Assembly: GCA_003216275.1 (NCBI GenBank)
Contig: QCJC01000005.1
Location: 62,001 to 126,000, forward strand
Reading direction: 5' to 3'
DNA: 64,000 nt
Source of the DNA: Prochlorococcus sp. AG-402-P18
GTDB taxonomy: Bacteria; Cyanobacteriota; Cyanobacteriia; PCC-6307; Cyanobiaceae
The notes below the pieces were generated by a model that was not told the DNA's origin, ran no database searches, and saw only the letters and a program-made list of their open reading frames with translations. Both the position numbers and the translations under genes were made by a program. Within the stretch, counting starts at the first letter, position 1; every line of letters starts with the position of its first letter. This document shows, piece by piece, positions 1 to 11,787 of the stretch.

Positions 1-63
1 CAAAGTACAGAAAAATTAGTCTTTCAATTAAGAATTCTAGATTATTAACTATTGCCAAACAAC

Positions 64-441
<378 letters not shown>

Positions 442-469
442 TCAAATTGAACCAATATCCAAAAAGTTC

Positions 470-1819
470 ATGGAGCAAATAATCAATAAAGATGGGGTTA
501 AAAAAACCTTCTCAAAAGAGGGGATTATTAAAATCACTGAGGATATCGAACGGGCTAAATCTGAACTTCAGAGAATTACTGATAGAACATCTGGATTCCT
601 TCAAGATCAAGCTATCAAGGTAGTTCAAGAGATTCTTGAAAACGTACAATTGAGGGGGGATGATGCTCTTAAAGAATACACTTCACAATTTGATGGTTTT
701 CTTCCAGAACCATTGCAAGTTTCATCAGATTCAATATTGAATGCCTGGGAACAAACTCCCAAAGGTTTACAAGATTCACTTTTATTAGCGAAAAAAAGAA
801 TTGAGCAATTTCATACTCTTCAAGTGCCAAAAAACATTTCATACAAAGGTATTCATGGTGAGTCAATAGGAAGAAGATGGAAGCCAGTCGAAAAAGCTGG
901 GATATATGTACCTGGGGGAAGGGCGGCATATCCAAGTACTGTTCTTATGAACGCTATTCCTGCATATGTTGCTGGAGTTAAGCAAACAATCATGGTTTCT
1001 CCTGGGGATTCTCAAGGAGATATAAACCAAACAGTTCTAGCTGCAGCTCATATTGCTGGAATCAACAAGGTCTTTCGAATTGGAGGCGCACAAGCGATTG
1101 GTGCACTTGCCAATGGAACTGAATCAATCCCAAAAGTAGATGTTATTACTGGACCTGGAAATATTTATGTAACGCTGGCAAAGAAACATGTTTACGGAAA
1201 AGTAGGAATTGATTCTTTGGCTGGTCCAAGTGAGATTTTAATTATCGCTGATCAATCAGCGAAATTGGAACATATTGCTTCTGACATGTTGGCTCAATCT
1301 GAACATGATCCACTTGCTTCAGCAATATTACTAACTACTGATAAGGAATTAGCTGAGAGATTACCAAAAGAGATTGAACGTCAGTTAACAAATCATCCAA
1401 GATTTAAGATATGCAGTAAGTCCGTTGAAGACTGGGGTTTAATAGTTATTTGTGATAATTTAGAAACCTGCGTAAAATTAAGTGACGGTTTTGCCCCAGA
1501 ACATCTTGAATTACTTGTAAAAGAACCAAGAAAATTATCAGAAAGCATCAATAACGCAGGGGCAATATTTTTAGGTTCTTGGAGTCCAGAAGCAATAGGG
1601 GACTATCTTGGTGGACCTAATCATACGCTGCCAACATCAGGCACTGCAAGGTTTGCAAGCGCTCTTGGAGTAGAAACATTTATGAAAAATACTTCACTTA
1701 TAGATTTTTCAAAAGAAGCCTTTGATCATACGAAAAACGCTGTTATTAATTTAGCCGAAAGCGAAGGATTACATAGTCATGCCGAATCCATAAGAATTAG
1801 GGATTCTAAATCCTTTTGA
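470..1819 (+). CDS. hisD: histidinol dehydrogenase
   Basis: Catalyses the last two steps of histidine synthesis, L-histidinol to L-histidine with two NAD+. The 449-residue product has the family core: [16 protein letters not shown], the NAD-binding stretch [13 protein letters not shown], the zinc-ligand segment AQSEHDP, the segment [18 protein letters not shown] and a late His in [11 protein letters not shown]. These match the Gln/His/Asp/His zinc ligands known for HisD. It is about 20 residues longer than typical at the N-terminus. It converges on rpiA, and the two stop regions overlap by 14 bp. Confidence 0.97.
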   Translation: MEQIINKDGVKKTFSKEGIIKITEDIERAKSELQRITDRTSGFLQDQAIKVVQEILENVQLRGDDALKEYTSQFDGFLPEPLQVSSDSILNAWEQTPKGLQDSLLLAKKRIEQFHTLQVPKNISYKGIHGESIGRRWKPVEKAGIYVPGGRAAYPSTVLMNAIPAYVAGVKQTIMVSPGDSQGDINQTVLAAAHIAGINKVFRIGGAQAIGALANGTESIPKVDVITGPGNIYVTLAKKHVYGKVGIDSLAGPSEILIIADQSAKLEHIASDMLAQSEHDPLASAILLTTDKELAERLPKEIERQLTNHPRFKICSKSVEDWGLIVICDNLETCVKLSDGFAPEHLELLVKEPRKLSESINNAGAIFLGSWSPEAIGDYLGGPNHTLPTSGTARFASALGVETFMKNTSLIDFSKEAFDHTKNAVINLAESEGLHSHAESIRIRDSKSF

Positions 1820-2516
1820 GTGAATCAACCACAACAGCATCATCAATTATTCTCCCTACCAGAACCTCATCAGTAAGATTTACAAATAGTCCATTTTCAA
1901 GAACACCTGGAATATTGTTGATTTGTACTTCCAATGCCTGAGGCTGTTCAATACCATTCTCAAAAGTCAAGTCAATAATCAAATTACCTTGATCAGTAAC
2001 CACTGGTCCTGCTTTTTTTTCTGCCATCCTCAAAGAACCTGTTCCACCCATCATCTCTAATGTTTTTTGAACTTGTTTCCAAGAAGAAGGAAGAACCTCT
2101 ACTGGCAATTTGAAATCCAGGTTCAATTTTTGAACAATTTTTGATGAATCAACCACGACTATAAATTTTTCAGCCAAAGCAGCAACAAGTTTTTCCTGAA
2201 CATGACAGGCTCCTCCTCCTTTAATTAATTGAAAACTTGGATCAACTTCATCTGCACCATCAATTGCTAAGTCGATTTTTGAAACTGCAGAAAGCGATTT
2301 TAATGGAATACCCAATTCACTTGCAAGCACTTCACCTTGAAAAGACGTTGTCACACCTACAACTTCCTGAATTTCTCCTGATTTAATTTTCTGGCCAAGA
2401 GCCTTGATCATCAAAGCTGCAGTTGAGCCTGAACCCAGTCCAAGAACCATGCCATCTTCAATTTGTTTAACCGCGGCTTCAGCTACCGCTAATTTCATTT
2501 TAGTTTGGAGATCCAT
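1806..2516 (-). CDS. rpiA: ribose-5-phosphate isomerase A
   Basis: Interconverts ribose 5-phosphate and ribulose 5-phosphate in the Calvin cycle and pentose phosphate pathway, so it serves CO2 fixation here. The 236 residues carry the RpiA signatures [12 protein letters not shown] near residue 26, the IDGADEVD catalytic Asp motif and [14 protein letters not shown] with the catalytic Glu. Full length for the family. Its 3' end overlaps that of hisD. The next upstream gene on this strand, the HtrA protease, ends 36 bp before it, so co-transcription is possible. Confidence 0.96.
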   Translation of the reverse strand: MDLQTKMKLAVAEAAVKQIEDGMVLGLGSGSTAALMIKALGQKIKSGEIQEVVGVTTSFQGEVLASELGIPLKSLSAVSKIDLAIDGADEVDPSFQLIKGGGACHVQEKLVAALAEKFIVVVDSSKIVQKLNLDFKLPVEVLPSSWKQVQKTLEMMGGTGSLRMAEKKAGPVVTDQGNLIIDLTFENGIEQPQALEVQINNIPGVLENGLFVNLTDEVLVGRIIDDAVVVDSLKRI

Positions 2517-2552
2517 TTACTTAAAATCTTTCAAATGACAGTAGCAAGATTT

Positions 2553-3767
<1,215 letters not shown>

Positions 3768-3803
3768 CTAGTAAGATTTGTAAGCCTGACGGTACCTCCC
3801 TTT

Positions 3804-3809
3804 ATTATA
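3804..3809 (-). promoter_or_regulatory. possible -10 element for the HtrA gene
   Basis: On the minus strand this reads TATAAT, about 110 bases upstream of the HtrA start and in the divergent gap with rimP. No convincing -35 is spaced correctly, although cyanobacterial promoters often lack one. Inferred from sequence only. Confidence 0.3.
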
Positions 3810-3862
3810 GGCAGGTCAAAACTCAACCGCTCGGGTCATTAGCCCGACATCGACACTGCCAA

Positions 3863-4333
3863 TTGTCTAATCAAACCGTTACAGAATTGAGAGAAATTGC
3901 ATCAAAGTCAGCAATTATCAATGGCTTTCATGTAACCGATTTTAAAATGTTTACTCATTTAAATCCTTTATCAATTCAAGTTAGTATTCGTCACCAAGAG
4001 TCTGACAAAAAAATCACTATTGAAGACTGTGCAATTCTCAGTGAATATATAGACGAAGCAATTCAAAACTCTTTTGTTCTTAATCAAGATTTTACCTTAG
4101 AGATCAGTAGCCAGGGAGTTGATGAAATCTTAACTGAAAACAGCGATTTTCAAATATTTAAAGGTTTCCCAATTGAAGTTACTTATCAGGATTTAAAAAA
4201 AAATGAACAACAAACAAATGGTTTGCTTCTAAAAAGGTCTGATAATGATCTACAAATAAATCAAAAGGGAAAAATCCAACGTATCCCGGTTGAAGATGTT
4301 ATCCAAGTTCGACTTACAACACCTTCTGGTTAA
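3863..4333 (+). CDS. rimP: ribosome maturation factor RimP
   Basis: Assists 30S subunit maturation. The 156-residue product has the RimP pattern: an N-terminal domain (VSIRHQESDKKITIEDCAILSEYIDE), the central LEISSQGVDEIL corresponding to the family's LEVSSPGxDR, and a small C-terminal Sm-like domain (GLLLKRSDNDLQINQKGK). The start is TTG at 3863; no earlier ATG fits. It lies 55 bp upstream of nusA, the standard rimP-nusA-ylxR-infB order. The usual SPG motif is degenerate here (SQG). Confidence 0.9.
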   Translation: MSNQTVTELREIASKSAIINGFHVTDFKMFTHLNPLSIQVSIRHQESDKKITIEDCAILSEYIDEAIQNSFVLNQDFTLEISSQGVDEILTENSDFQIFKGFPIEVTYQDLKKNEQQTNGLLLKRSDNDLQINQKGKIQRIPVEDVIQVRLTTPSG

Positions 4334-4388
4334 AATCTAGATATCTATTATCTAATCCAATCATTCTCATCTCTATATCCCATCCTCG

Positions 4389-5825
4389 ATGGCACTTGTT
4401 TTACTCCCAGGCTTAAATAACTTAATTGAAGACATCAGTGAGGAAAAAAAACTTCCATCACAAGTTGTCGAAGCTGCTTTAAGAGAAGCTTTATTAAAAG
4501 GTTATGAAAGATATCGAAGAACTCTTTACTTAGGTATTAGTGAAGATCCATTTGAAGACGATTACTTCAGCAACTTTGATGTTGGTCTTGATTTAGATGA
4601 AGAAGGTTACAGAGTTCTAGCGAGTAAAATTATTGTTGAAGAAGTTGAAAGTGATGATCATCAAATAGCAATTGCAGAGGTTATGCAAGTCGCTGATGAC
4701 GCTCAAGTTGGAGACACTGTTGTTTTAGATGTGACCCCTGAAAAAGAAGATTTTGGAAGGATGGCTGCAGCAACGACCAAACAAGTGTTAGCTCAAAAGT
4801 TAAGAGACCAGCAGAGACGAATGATTCAAGAAGAATTTGCTGATCTGGAGGATCCAGTCTTAACCGCGAGAGTAATAAGATTTGAAAGGCAATCAGTAAT
4901 AATGGCTGTTAGTTCAGGTCTAGGCAGACCCGAGGTAGAAGCTGAGCTTCCAAGAAGAGATCAACTTCCGAATGACAATTATCGTGCAAATGCAACTTTT
5001 AAAGTTTTTCTCAAAGAAGTTAGTGAAATACCGAGGCGAGGACCTCAACTTTTCGTAAGCAGGTCAAATGCTGGACTTGTTGTTTATCTTTTTGAGAATG
5101 AAGTACCTGAAATCCAAGAAGGTTCAGTTCGTATTGTCGCAGTTGCGCGAGAAGCTAATCCTCCCTCTAGAGCAGTTGGTCCAAGAACCAAAGTAGCAGT
5201 TGACAGTATTGAAAGAGAAGTAGACCCAGTTGGGGCATGTATAGGTGCTAGAGGAGCTCGAATTCAACAAGTAGTAAATGAACTGCGTGGAGAAAAAATA
5301 GATGTCATTCGCTGGTCTTCTGACCCTATTCAATACATTTGCAATTCATTAAGCCCTGCAAGAGTTGAAGTGGTTAGGCTTGTAGATCCAGAAGGGCAAC
5401 ATGCTCACGTATTAGTTCCCCCAGACCAACTTAGTCTCGCTATTGGTAGAGAGGGGCAGAACGTAAGGCTTGCTGCGAGACTAACTGGTTGGAAAATAGA
5501 TATAAAAAATTCCCAAGAATATGATCAAGCTGCTGAAGATTCCGAAGTTGCGGAACTAATTTCGCAAAGAGAAGAAGAAGAGTCATTACAAAGAGAAGAA
5601 GAACAAAAACTAGAAGCTGAGCAAGCTGCCAGAGCTGAGGAAGATGCAAGATTAAGAGAGCTTTATCCTTTACCAGAAGATGAAGAAGAGTATCCTGACG
5701 ATCAGTTGTCTGAAATTAATTCTGATGAAACAGAATTAATTTCTACTGAAAATGAAGTTGAAGCAGCTGATGAGCCCGAAATAAGCGAAAATGAAATAGT
5801 TTCTCAAGAGGAAGGAACCCGGTGA
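4389..5825 (+). CDS. nusA: transcription elongation/termination factor NusA
   Basis: RNA polymerase-binding factor for pausing, termination and antitermination. The 478 residues run: N-terminal polymerase-binding domain (about 1-130), S1 domain (about 135-205), two KH domains ([22 protein letters not shown] and [21 protein letters not shown]), then a Glu/Asp-rich tail from about residue 390 replacing the extra repeats found in enterobacterial NusA. The last four bases overlap the ylxR start (GTGA), which indicates translational coupling. Confidence 0.97.
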   Translation: MALVLLPGLNNLIEDISEEKKLPSQVVEAALREALLKGYERYRRTLYLGISEDPFEDDYFSNFDVGLDLDEEGYRVLASKIIVEEVESDDHQIAIAEVMQVADDAQVGDTVVLDVTPEKEDFGRMAAATTKQVLAQKLRDQQRRMIQEEFADLEDPVLTARVIRFERQSVIMAVSSGLGRPEVEAELPRRDQLPNDNYRANATFKVFLKEVSEIPRRGPQLFVSRSNAGLVVYLFENEVPEIQEGSVRIVAVAREANPPSRAVGPRTKVAVDSIEREVDPVGACIGARGARIQQVVNELRGEKIDVIRWSSDPIQYICNSLSPARVEVVRLVDPEGQHAHVLVPPDQLSLAIGREGQNVRLAARLTGWKIDIKNSQEYDQAAEDSEVAELISQREEEESLQREEEQKLEAEQAARAEEDARLRELYPLPEDEEEYPDDQLSEINSDETELISTENEVEAADEPEISENEIVSQEEGTR

Positions 5826-6097
5826 GTCAAAATCCCGTTCTGCGTCGATGCGTAGCTTGCAAAAAAGTTCTTAATCGCAAGTATCTTTTAAAAGTTACCA
5901 AAGACTTTCAGAATGGAGTAATTCTCTTAGATGGGATGGGTAGATCTGCTTATCTCTGTCCAACTGAATCATGTTTTGAAGAAGCTACTAAGAGAAAGCG
6001 ACTTCAGAAAGCGTTGAGATGTGAGATTCAACCAAGCGTTTTCAAAATGCTCCAAAAACAACTTAATACCTGCAATGATTCAGATACTAAGGCATGA
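5822..6097 (+). CDS. ylxR: YlxR/DUF448 RNA-binding protein
   Basis: Small basic protein of the DUF448 family, nearly always found between nusA and infB. The 91-residue product has RRCVACKKVLNRKYLLKVTK and GRSAYLCPTESCFEEATKRKRL, matching the family's RxCxxC and GRGAYxC patterns. It starts with GTG at 5822, overlapping the nusA stop by 4 bases. The family is reported to bind RNA and to affect RNase P in some bacteria; the role here is inferred. Confidence 0.92.
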   Translation: MSQNPVLRRCVACKKVLNRKYLLKVTKDFQNGVILLDGMGRSAYLCPTESCFEEATKRKRLQKALRCEIQPSVFKMLQKQLNTCNDSDTKA

Positions 6098-6154
6098 TAA
6101 TGGTTATAAATCAATTAACTCAACAACCAACTCCATAGAACAAGCACAACATTA

Positions 6155-9100
6155 ATGACCAGCAGCGGCAAAATCAGGATTTATGAATTGTCCAAGGACT
6201 TAAGCCTTGACAATAAAGATGTGCTAAATGCAGCTCGGAAACTTGCTATTTCAGCAAAGAGCCATAGCAGTTCTATTAGCAATCTTGAAGCGAATCAAAT
6301 TAAAGATTTTCTAAAAAAGAATTCGAACGTACAAACGGTTAAGAAGCCAAGTCAAACCCTAGAAAAAGAAATACTTTCTGTCAAAAAAGGGGCTATTAAA
6401 ACTCAAAAAAGCCAAAAACCAGAAATCAATAAAAATCCCTCATCTTCGGTAGCCTCAGATAATTCAAAATCCCAATTAAATCTACCACCAAAACCAAAGC
6501 AGACTTTAGTTGATTCTAAGAAAACCACTCCTTCAAATAATTCTAAACTTATTCAAGATAAAATCACTTCTAAACCAATACCTGCTCCATCCCAACCGAA
6601 TAAACCACTACCTCCTAAACCTAGAAAAGAAATAAAGCCAAAACTTCTTCCAGATCTCCAGGACAAAACTGAAAAAGTTCAAAAGATAAAAAATCAACAA
6701 ACAAGCTCATCAAATAGTCCTATAAATAGAAGTCAATTAACTAATCGTCCTGAACCCAAGCGCCCATTAGCTCCTCCAAGTAGGCCTCAACAAAATATTC
6801 AAGATAAAAAACAACCGCTGAACAATAATCAGAAGCAAAAACCTAGAACTAATCCAATAAATGTTCAACAACAAAAAATTAACTCAATAAATCCTCAGAG
6901 ATCAAAAAATCCAACAAAACAAAATCCATCTACAAGATCATTACAGCAGCCACCAAAAGGAAATACTCTTGAGCTTGTTGGTGCTCCCATCAGAAGAGAA
7001 AAACCTATTAATAAAGCTCAGACTAACGACATAACTAATAAACCAATATCACCTTCAAAGCCAGGTGTCCCTAAGCGACCAGGCACTCCTAACCGTCAAT
7101 TATTATCAAATCGTCCTAATTCAAGCAACCGCTCTGGAGTTCCTCCTCGTCCAGGTTCTCCAAATCCAAATCGTCAAGGCTCTAATAGAGGAGGAGTTCC
7201 AAATAGACCAAATCAAAATCGTCCAGGATTCAATAATCGTACGGCAGCTCCAACTCGTCCTGGATCTCCAAACAGAGGAGTAGGTCAAAACAGACCCGGA
7301 GTTCCTAATAGGACTGCAGGATCTCCCACTCGCTCTAATGGCCGTCCTGGTGTTCCAAGTGGCATGAGGAAACCAGTTGCACCAAGTGAATTGATGCAAC
7401 TACAGAAACCACAAGCCAGGCCAAGTGCGCCTCCAAAAAGAAGGGCTGATTCCGCAGCTAGTCCTAAAACAAAGAGAGAAAATTCAGAAGGAGCAAGACC
7501 ACCAGTTAATAGGCCACAACCATCTGCTCCAAAGAAACCTGCCCATAGACCTGGAGGCACTACAGCACCAAGGAGAACAGGAAGGCCAGACTGGGACGAT
7601 AGTGCAAAGCTTGATGCTTTAAGAAATAAGTCGCCGCAAAAACAACGTCAAAAAGTTCACATTATTGGAGAGAATGATGACGCTCTTACAACTGAGACAA
7701 GCGGGTTCGCAGGGGAACAACAAGCTGTAGTTCTCTCTGCTAGCTTAGCTAGACCTTCTAAACCTAAATCAGGGAAGAAAAATTCCGGTAAACCTTTAAC
7801 CGCATTAAAGAAGCGTAAAAAAGAAACAACACGACAAAGACAACGAAGAAGGGCAATGGAATTAAGAGCGGCTAGAGAGGCAAAGCTTGTTAGGCCTGAA
7901 ATGATAGTTGTTCCAGAGGATAATCTGACAGTTCAAGAACTTGCAGACATGTTGAGTGTTGAGAGTTCTGAAATAATAAAATCTCTATTTTTTAAAGGAA
8001 TTACAGCTACTGTCACTCAATCTTTAGATCTAGCAACCATAGAAACTGTTGCTGATGAATTTGGTGTCCCTGTTCTTCAAGATGATGTTGAAGAAGCGGC
8101 GAAAAAGACTGGGGAAATGATTGAGGAGGGAGATTTAAAACACCTAATTAGACGTCCACCTGTCGTTACTGTGATGGGTCATGTTGACCATGGCAAAACA
8201 TCCTTACTCGATGCTATTAGAAAAGCAAGAGTTGCAGCGGGAGAAGCTGGAGGTATTACTCAACATATTGGCGCTTATCAAATTGAAACTGAGCATGATG
8301 GTTCAACCAAGAAATTAACCTTTTTAGATACACCTGGGCATGAAGCCTTCACAGCTATGAGAGCTAGAGGAACCAGGGTTACTGATGTTGCGATTCTGGT
8401 TGTAGCAGCAGATGATGGAGTTAGGCCTCAAACCCTTGAGGCTATAAGTCATGCACGGGCTGCACAAGTTCCTATCGTCGTAGCGATTAATAAAATCGAT
8501 AAAGAGGGCTCATCCGCAGACAGAGTTAAACAAGAATTATCTGAGCAAGATTTATTATCAGAAGAATGGGGTGGGGATGTAGTCATGGTTCCTGTAAGTG
8601 CTGTTAAAGGAGAAAATATAGACAAACTTCTGGAAATGATTTTGCTTGTCACTGAAGTTGAAGATCTGCAAGCAAATCCGAAGAGACTTGCGAAAGGTAC
8701 TGTCATTGAAGCCCACCTAGATAAAGCGAAAGGGCCTGTTGCAACGTTACTTGTTCAAAACGGTACTCTGAAGTCGGGAGATGTATTAGCTGCTGGCCCA
8801 GTACTAGGAAAAGTACGAGCAATGGTTGATGAAAATGGAGCAAGGCTCAAAGAAGCAGGTCCTTCTTGTCCAGTAGAGGCACTTGGTTTTAACGAAGTAC
8901 CTACTGCAGGTGACGAATTTGAAGTATATCCCGACGAAAAGGCTGCAAGATCTGTTGTAGGAGAACGTGCTACAGATGCTCGTGCTGCAAGACTTGCTCA
9001 GCAAATGGCCTCCAGAAGAGTATCCCTTTCTGCTATGTCTGGACAAGCCAGCGAGGGTGAGCTGAAAGAGCTCAATATTATTCTCAAAACTGATGTCCAG

Positions 9101-9679
9101 GGAAGTCTAGAGGCAATCCTAGGCTCTCTGGAACAGCTGCCAAAAGACGAAGTACAAGTAAGAGTTTTGCTATCAGCTCCTGGAGAAATAACTGAAACTG
9201 ATGTTGACTTAGCTGCCGCCTCTGGTGCGGTAATTGTAGGATTTAATACATCAATGGCTTCTGGTGCTAAAAGAGCAGCTGATGCTAATAGCGTTGACGT
9301 AAGAGACTATGAGGTTATTTATAAGTTATTAGAAGATATTCAATTAGCCATGGAGGGACTTCTAGAACCGGAGATGATAGAAGAAAGCCTTGGGAATGCT
9401 GAGGTAAGAGCCATATTTTCAATTGGCAAAAGTGCAGTTGCAGGATGTTATGTCACAAATGGAAAAATACAACGAAATTGTAAGGTTAAAGTTAAAAGAG
9501 GAAAAGAAATTGTTTTTGAAGGAGATCTCGATTCACTAAAGAGAAATAAAGATGATGTTAAAGATGTATCAACAGGTTTCGAATGCGGAATAGGTTGTGA
9601 TCGTTTTGCGAACTGGGAAGAGGGTGACCAAATAGAAGCCTTCAAGCTCGTCACACAAAGAAGAAAATTGACTAGTTAA
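6155..9679 (+). CDS. infB: translation initiation factor IF-2
   Basis: GTPase that brings initiator tRNA to the ribosome. The 1174 residues split into a short N-terminal helical domain ([19 protein letters not shown]), a long low-complexity region rich in Pro, Asn, Gln, Arg and Lys (about 60-560) with imperfect [10 protein letters not shown] repeats, a second IF2N domain (about 580-645), and the G domain with G1 GHVDHGKT near residue 676, DTPGHEAF and NKID. Beta-barrel and C-terminal domains follow. The N-terminal extension is long and compositionally biased, as in other cyanobacteria. Last gene of the rimP operon. Confidence 0.97.
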   Translation: MTSSGKIRIYELSKDLSLDNKDVLNAARKLAISAKSHSSSISNLEANQIKDFLKKNSNVQTVKKPSQTLEKEILSVKKGAIKTQKSQKPEINKNPSSSVASDNSKSQLNLPPKPKQTLVDSKKTTPSNNSKLIQDKITSKPIPAPSQPNKPLPPKPRKEIKPKLLPDLQDKTEKVQKIKNQQTSSSNSPINRSQLTNRPEPKRPLAPPSRPQQNIQDKKQPLNNNQKQKPRTNPINVQQQKINSINPQRSKNPTKQNPSTRSLQQPPKGNTLELVGAPIRREKPINKAQTNDITNKPISPSKPGVPKRPGTPNRQLLSNRPNSSNRSGVPPRPGSPNPNRQGSNRGGVPNRPNQNRPGFNNRTAAPTRPGSPNRGVGQNRPGVPNRTAGSPTRSNGRPGVPSGMRKPVAPSELMQLQKPQARPSAPPKRRADSAASPKTKRENSEGARPPVNRPQPSAPKKPAHRPGGTTAPRRTGRPDWDDSAKLDALRNKSPQKQRQKVHIIGENDDALTTETSGFAGEQQAVVLSASLARPSKPKSGKKNSGKPLTALKKRKKETTRQRQRRRAMELRAAREAKLVRPEMIVVPEDNLTVQELADMLSVESSEIIKSLFFKGITATVTQSLDLATIETVADEFGVPVLQDDVEEAAKKTGEMIEEGDLKHLIRRPPVVTVMGHVDHGKTSLLDAIRKARVAAGEAGGITQHIGAYQIETEHDGSTKKLTFLDTPGHEAFTAMRARGTRVTDVAILVVAADDGVRPQTLEAISHARAAQVPIVVAINKIDKEGSSADRVKQELSEQDLLSEEWGGDVVMVPVSAVKGENIDKLLEMILLVTEVEDLQANPKRLAKGTVIEAHLDKAKGPVATLLVQNGTLKSGDVLAAGPVLGKVRAMVDENGARLKEAGPSCPVEALGFNEVPTAGDEFEVYPDEKAARSVVGERATDARAARLAQQMASRRVSLSAMSGQASEGELKELNIILKTDVQGSLEAILGSLEQLPKDEVQVRVLLSAPGEITETDVDLAAASGAVIVGFNTSMASGAKRAADANSVDVRDYEVIYKLLEDIQLAMEGLLEPEMIEESLGNAEVRAIFSIGKSAVAGCYVTNGKIQRNCKVKVKRGKEIVFEGDLDSLKRNKDDVKDVSTGFECGIGCDRFANWEEGDQIEAFKLVTQRRKLTS

Positions 9680-9718
9680 CTTACAAACGAAATATATTTA
9701 TTAATTATATCTAGATCT

Positions 9719-9997
9719 CTAATCATCAGACTTTCTATTCCTGTCTTTAATAAGTAAAAAACCAAAAATTACCAAAGCAGTTGCCTGGATCCCAAAATCA
9801 TTAATAGAAACAGTATCTCCTGTAAGGATTTTGCTAAACATAATAAAAAACCCCAAGGCAGCAGATCCAAAAAGAGCTATCCATACAGCTCTTCTTAGTC
9901 CCCGAAAAGGATTTTTAGACTCCTTCAAAAGGCGAGATTTTAAATTTGGATCCAAATTGGATTCAGGCTTATTAGGATTATTCAAAAACAAATCCAA
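9719..9997 (-). CDS. DUF3493-type small membrane protein
   Basis: The C-terminal 65 residues (KNPFRGLRRAVWIALFGSAALGFFIMFSKIL ... ATALVIFGFLLIKDRNRKS) look like the cyanobacterial/plastid DUF3493 family, with two hydrophobic helices after an FRGLRR motif. Members are linked to photosystem II accumulation in algae and plants, which is family knowledge. No ATG is available. The frame stays open to 10081 but that part is simply the antisense of the tRNA gene. In-frame TTG codons at 9995-9997, 9989-9991 and 9983-9985 are the plausible starts, so the 5' end is uncertain. Confidence 0.7.
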   Translation of the reverse strand: MDLFLNNPNKPESNLDPNLKSRLLKESKNPFRGLRRAVWIALFGSAALGFFIMFSKILTGDTVSINDFGIQATALVIFGFLLIKDRNRKSDD

Positions 9998-10018
9998 AAG
10001 TGATAATTTAATTCTAAT

Positions 10019-10090
10019 GCCGGTGTAGCTCAGGGGTAGAGCAACTGATTCGTAACCAGTAGGTCGGTGGTTCAATTCCACTCATCGGCA
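10019..10090 (+). tRNA. tRNA-Thr (anticodon CGT)
   Basis: A 72-base cloverleaf. The acceptor stem is GCCGGTG paired with CATCGGC (one G-T), the D arm is GCTC/GAGC, the anticodon loop TTCGTAA gives anticodon CGT (reads ACG), and the T loop is GGTTCAATTCC. The discriminator base is A and CCA is not encoded. The bottom pair of the anticodon stem is A-C. Confidence 0.93.
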
Positions 10091-10350
10091 TAAAGTTATT
10101 ACATGGCTTTAAAGAGAATTTCCTTAGAGAAGAAGACCTATCGATAAAGCAATGAATCTAAAATTTTCTCTTTTATGAAACCTAGACAACTTCCGAAATA
10201 ACTAAGGACATTCTCTTAGAGAATAACTGTGACTAATGATTCGAAGAAAAGCTTTTGGGTATTCTCTTCATAACGAAAGTGATCTTGATATGTTAGGGTC
10301 TTAGCGCTTTAAATGTATGTCATCGGTTTTTTCCCTTACAAATAAAGGTT
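10091..10350. other. intergenic stretch with short TTCTCT palindromes
   Basis: A 260-base gap between tRNA-Thr and folE. It holds several variants of a TTCTCT/AGAGAA motif, including the palindrome ATTCTCTTAGAGAAT at about 10211-10225. I see no convincing reading frame. It may contain the folE promoter and leader. Confidence 0.4.
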
Positions 10351-11097
10351 ATGACTTCTACTGCTCCAAATGAGAATATTAAGGATAATTTAAAAGAACA
10401 GATTTCTTGCAAATTAGTCTCAGAAATAATTCGTGAACGTATACAAGCAAACGGAGCCAGATTCCATGCAAATGATAATATTTCAGATTTCATTCAGCCA
10501 GGAGAACTAGAGACCCTTGAGAGAGAAGTTGCTACCAGAGTTAGAGATCTCCTCAAAACTTTATTGATTGATGTTGATAATGACCACAACACTCAAGAAA
10601 CTGCAGAACGAGTTTCTAGAATGTATATCAATGAAGTATTCAAAGGCAGGTATCACCCTCAACCCAAAGTTACTAATTTTCCTAATGATAGAAATTTAGA
10701 TGAGATTTATACACTTGGTCCAATAACTGTTAGATCAGCGTGTTCACACCACTTTGTTCCAATCCTTGGAGATTGCTGGATAGGGATCAAACCAGGAGAA
10801 AAAGTTATTGGGATTTCTAAGTTTGCAAGAGTAGCTGATTGGGTTTTTTCTAGACCACATATACAAGAAGAAGCAGTCATGATTCTTGCTGATGAAATAG
10901 AACGTTTATGCGAACCTAAAGGCCTAGCCATACTTGTTAAAGCTCAACATTATTGTATGAAATGGCGAGGGGTAAAAGAACCAGAAACCAGCATGATCAA
11001 CTCCATTGTTAGGGGTGATTTTCGGCATGATGCAAGCTTGAAGCAAGAGTTCTTCGAACTTGTTAAGCAGCAATCAAATTTCGGTAAAAATTACTAG
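10351..11097 (+). CDS. folE: GTP cyclohydrolase I
   Basis: Converts GTP to 7,8-dihydroneopterin triphosphate, the first step of tetrahydrofolate and pterin synthesis. The 248-residue product has the FolE core: TAERVSRMYINEVFKGR, the zinc ligand segment ACSHHFVPILGDCWIGI, GISKFARVADW and the second Cys segment AQHYCMKWRGV. The first 45 residues are a variable N-terminal extension. It stands alone, divergent from nothing and followed by a convergent gene. Confidence 0.96.
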   Translation: MTSTAPNENIKDNLKEQISCKLVSEIIRERIQANGARFHANDNISDFIQPGELETLEREVATRVRDLLKTLLIDVDNDHNTQETAERVSRMYINEVFKGRYHPQPKVTNFPNDRNLDEIYTLGPITVRSACSHHFVPILGDCWIGIKPGEKVIGISKFARVADWVFSRPHIQEEAVMILADEIERLCEPKGLAILVKAQHYCMKWRGVKEPETSMINSIVRGDFRHDASLKQEFFELVKQQSNFGKNY

Positions 11098-11149
11098 ATC
11101 AACTAAAGGAAGAAGTATTAATTAAATTTAGAACCTTTGAAAAACTCTC

Positions 11150-11632
11150 CTAGAGAAAAGAGGGATCCAAAAGTGATGGTCGATAAGAAAGCAAAAATGG
11201 TTTTTTATCGCTCTTAACTGCAACAATTACATCCTCACCCGTATGCCAGATCCATTGTTGTTGAGGAGATCCACCTTCAATATCAACGTTTGTTCCAACT
11301 GGAGAACCAAAACGATACCTTAGTCCTGCTAACACTTCCGTCATGTTTTCGTTGTCGATTTCATAAGCAAGTTGTTTTAATCCATCCTTCTTTTCAATTC
11401 GGACTCTAAGAGCCTCTACAGGCAAACCACTTATTTGAAACTCTTTCACTTCAAACAGATTCTCATTTGTTTTTTCTCTGATCGGAATTAAAGATACACC
11501 AAGATGATTCTCTACGTTCACCAGATCCATTCCCCATTTTAAGTCTTCAACACATGCATAAACTGGTTGAGAAAAAACTTGAATGAGAAAACTAAAAACT
11601 ACGATAATTATATATTTGTAAGCTTTAGTCAT
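11150..11632 (-). CDS. secreted protein of unknown function
   Basis: The 160-residue product starts MTKAYKYIIIVVFSFLIQVFSQPVYA, a clear signal peptide with an Ala-X-Ala-like cleavage site (VYA before CVEDLKWG). The mature part has no motif I recognise; a repeated W/G pattern (QQQWIWHTGEDVIVAVKSD) suggests a small beta-rich periplasmic protein. The frame is open to 11779 but the ATG at 11632 gives the signal peptide. It follows the porin gene on the same strand, 155 bases later, and could share its transcript. Confidence 0.75.
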   Translation of the reverse strand: MTKAYKYIIIVVFSFLIQVFSQPVYACVEDLKWGMDLVNVENHLGVSLIPIREKTNENLFEVKEFQISGLPVEALRVRIEKKDGLKQLAYEIDNENMTEVLAGLRYRFGSPVGTNVDIEGGSPQQQWIWHTGEDVIVAVKSDKKPFLLSYRPSLLDPSFL

Positions 11633-11787
11633 AATTAAGAATGAAATCTCTTTTAGGCTTGATAATAATAATCTAGATATGAAAAATCCTTTATTTAAAC
11701 TCTTTATAAGATATATCTCGGAAATTGAGATTGCAATATTGATATTGTCTACTAAACAGCTGATTAAATACTGATACAAACATCTTA

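Noticed and set aside
7121-7560. Long antisense frames within infB
   Set aside because: They mirror the repetitive Pro/Arg/Asn-rich coding sequence of IF-2 and show no family signal of their own.
9992-10081. N-terminal extension of the DUF3493 gene across the tRNA
   Set aside because: The extra residues are just the antisense translation of tRNA-Thr; a start after the tRNA is more likely.
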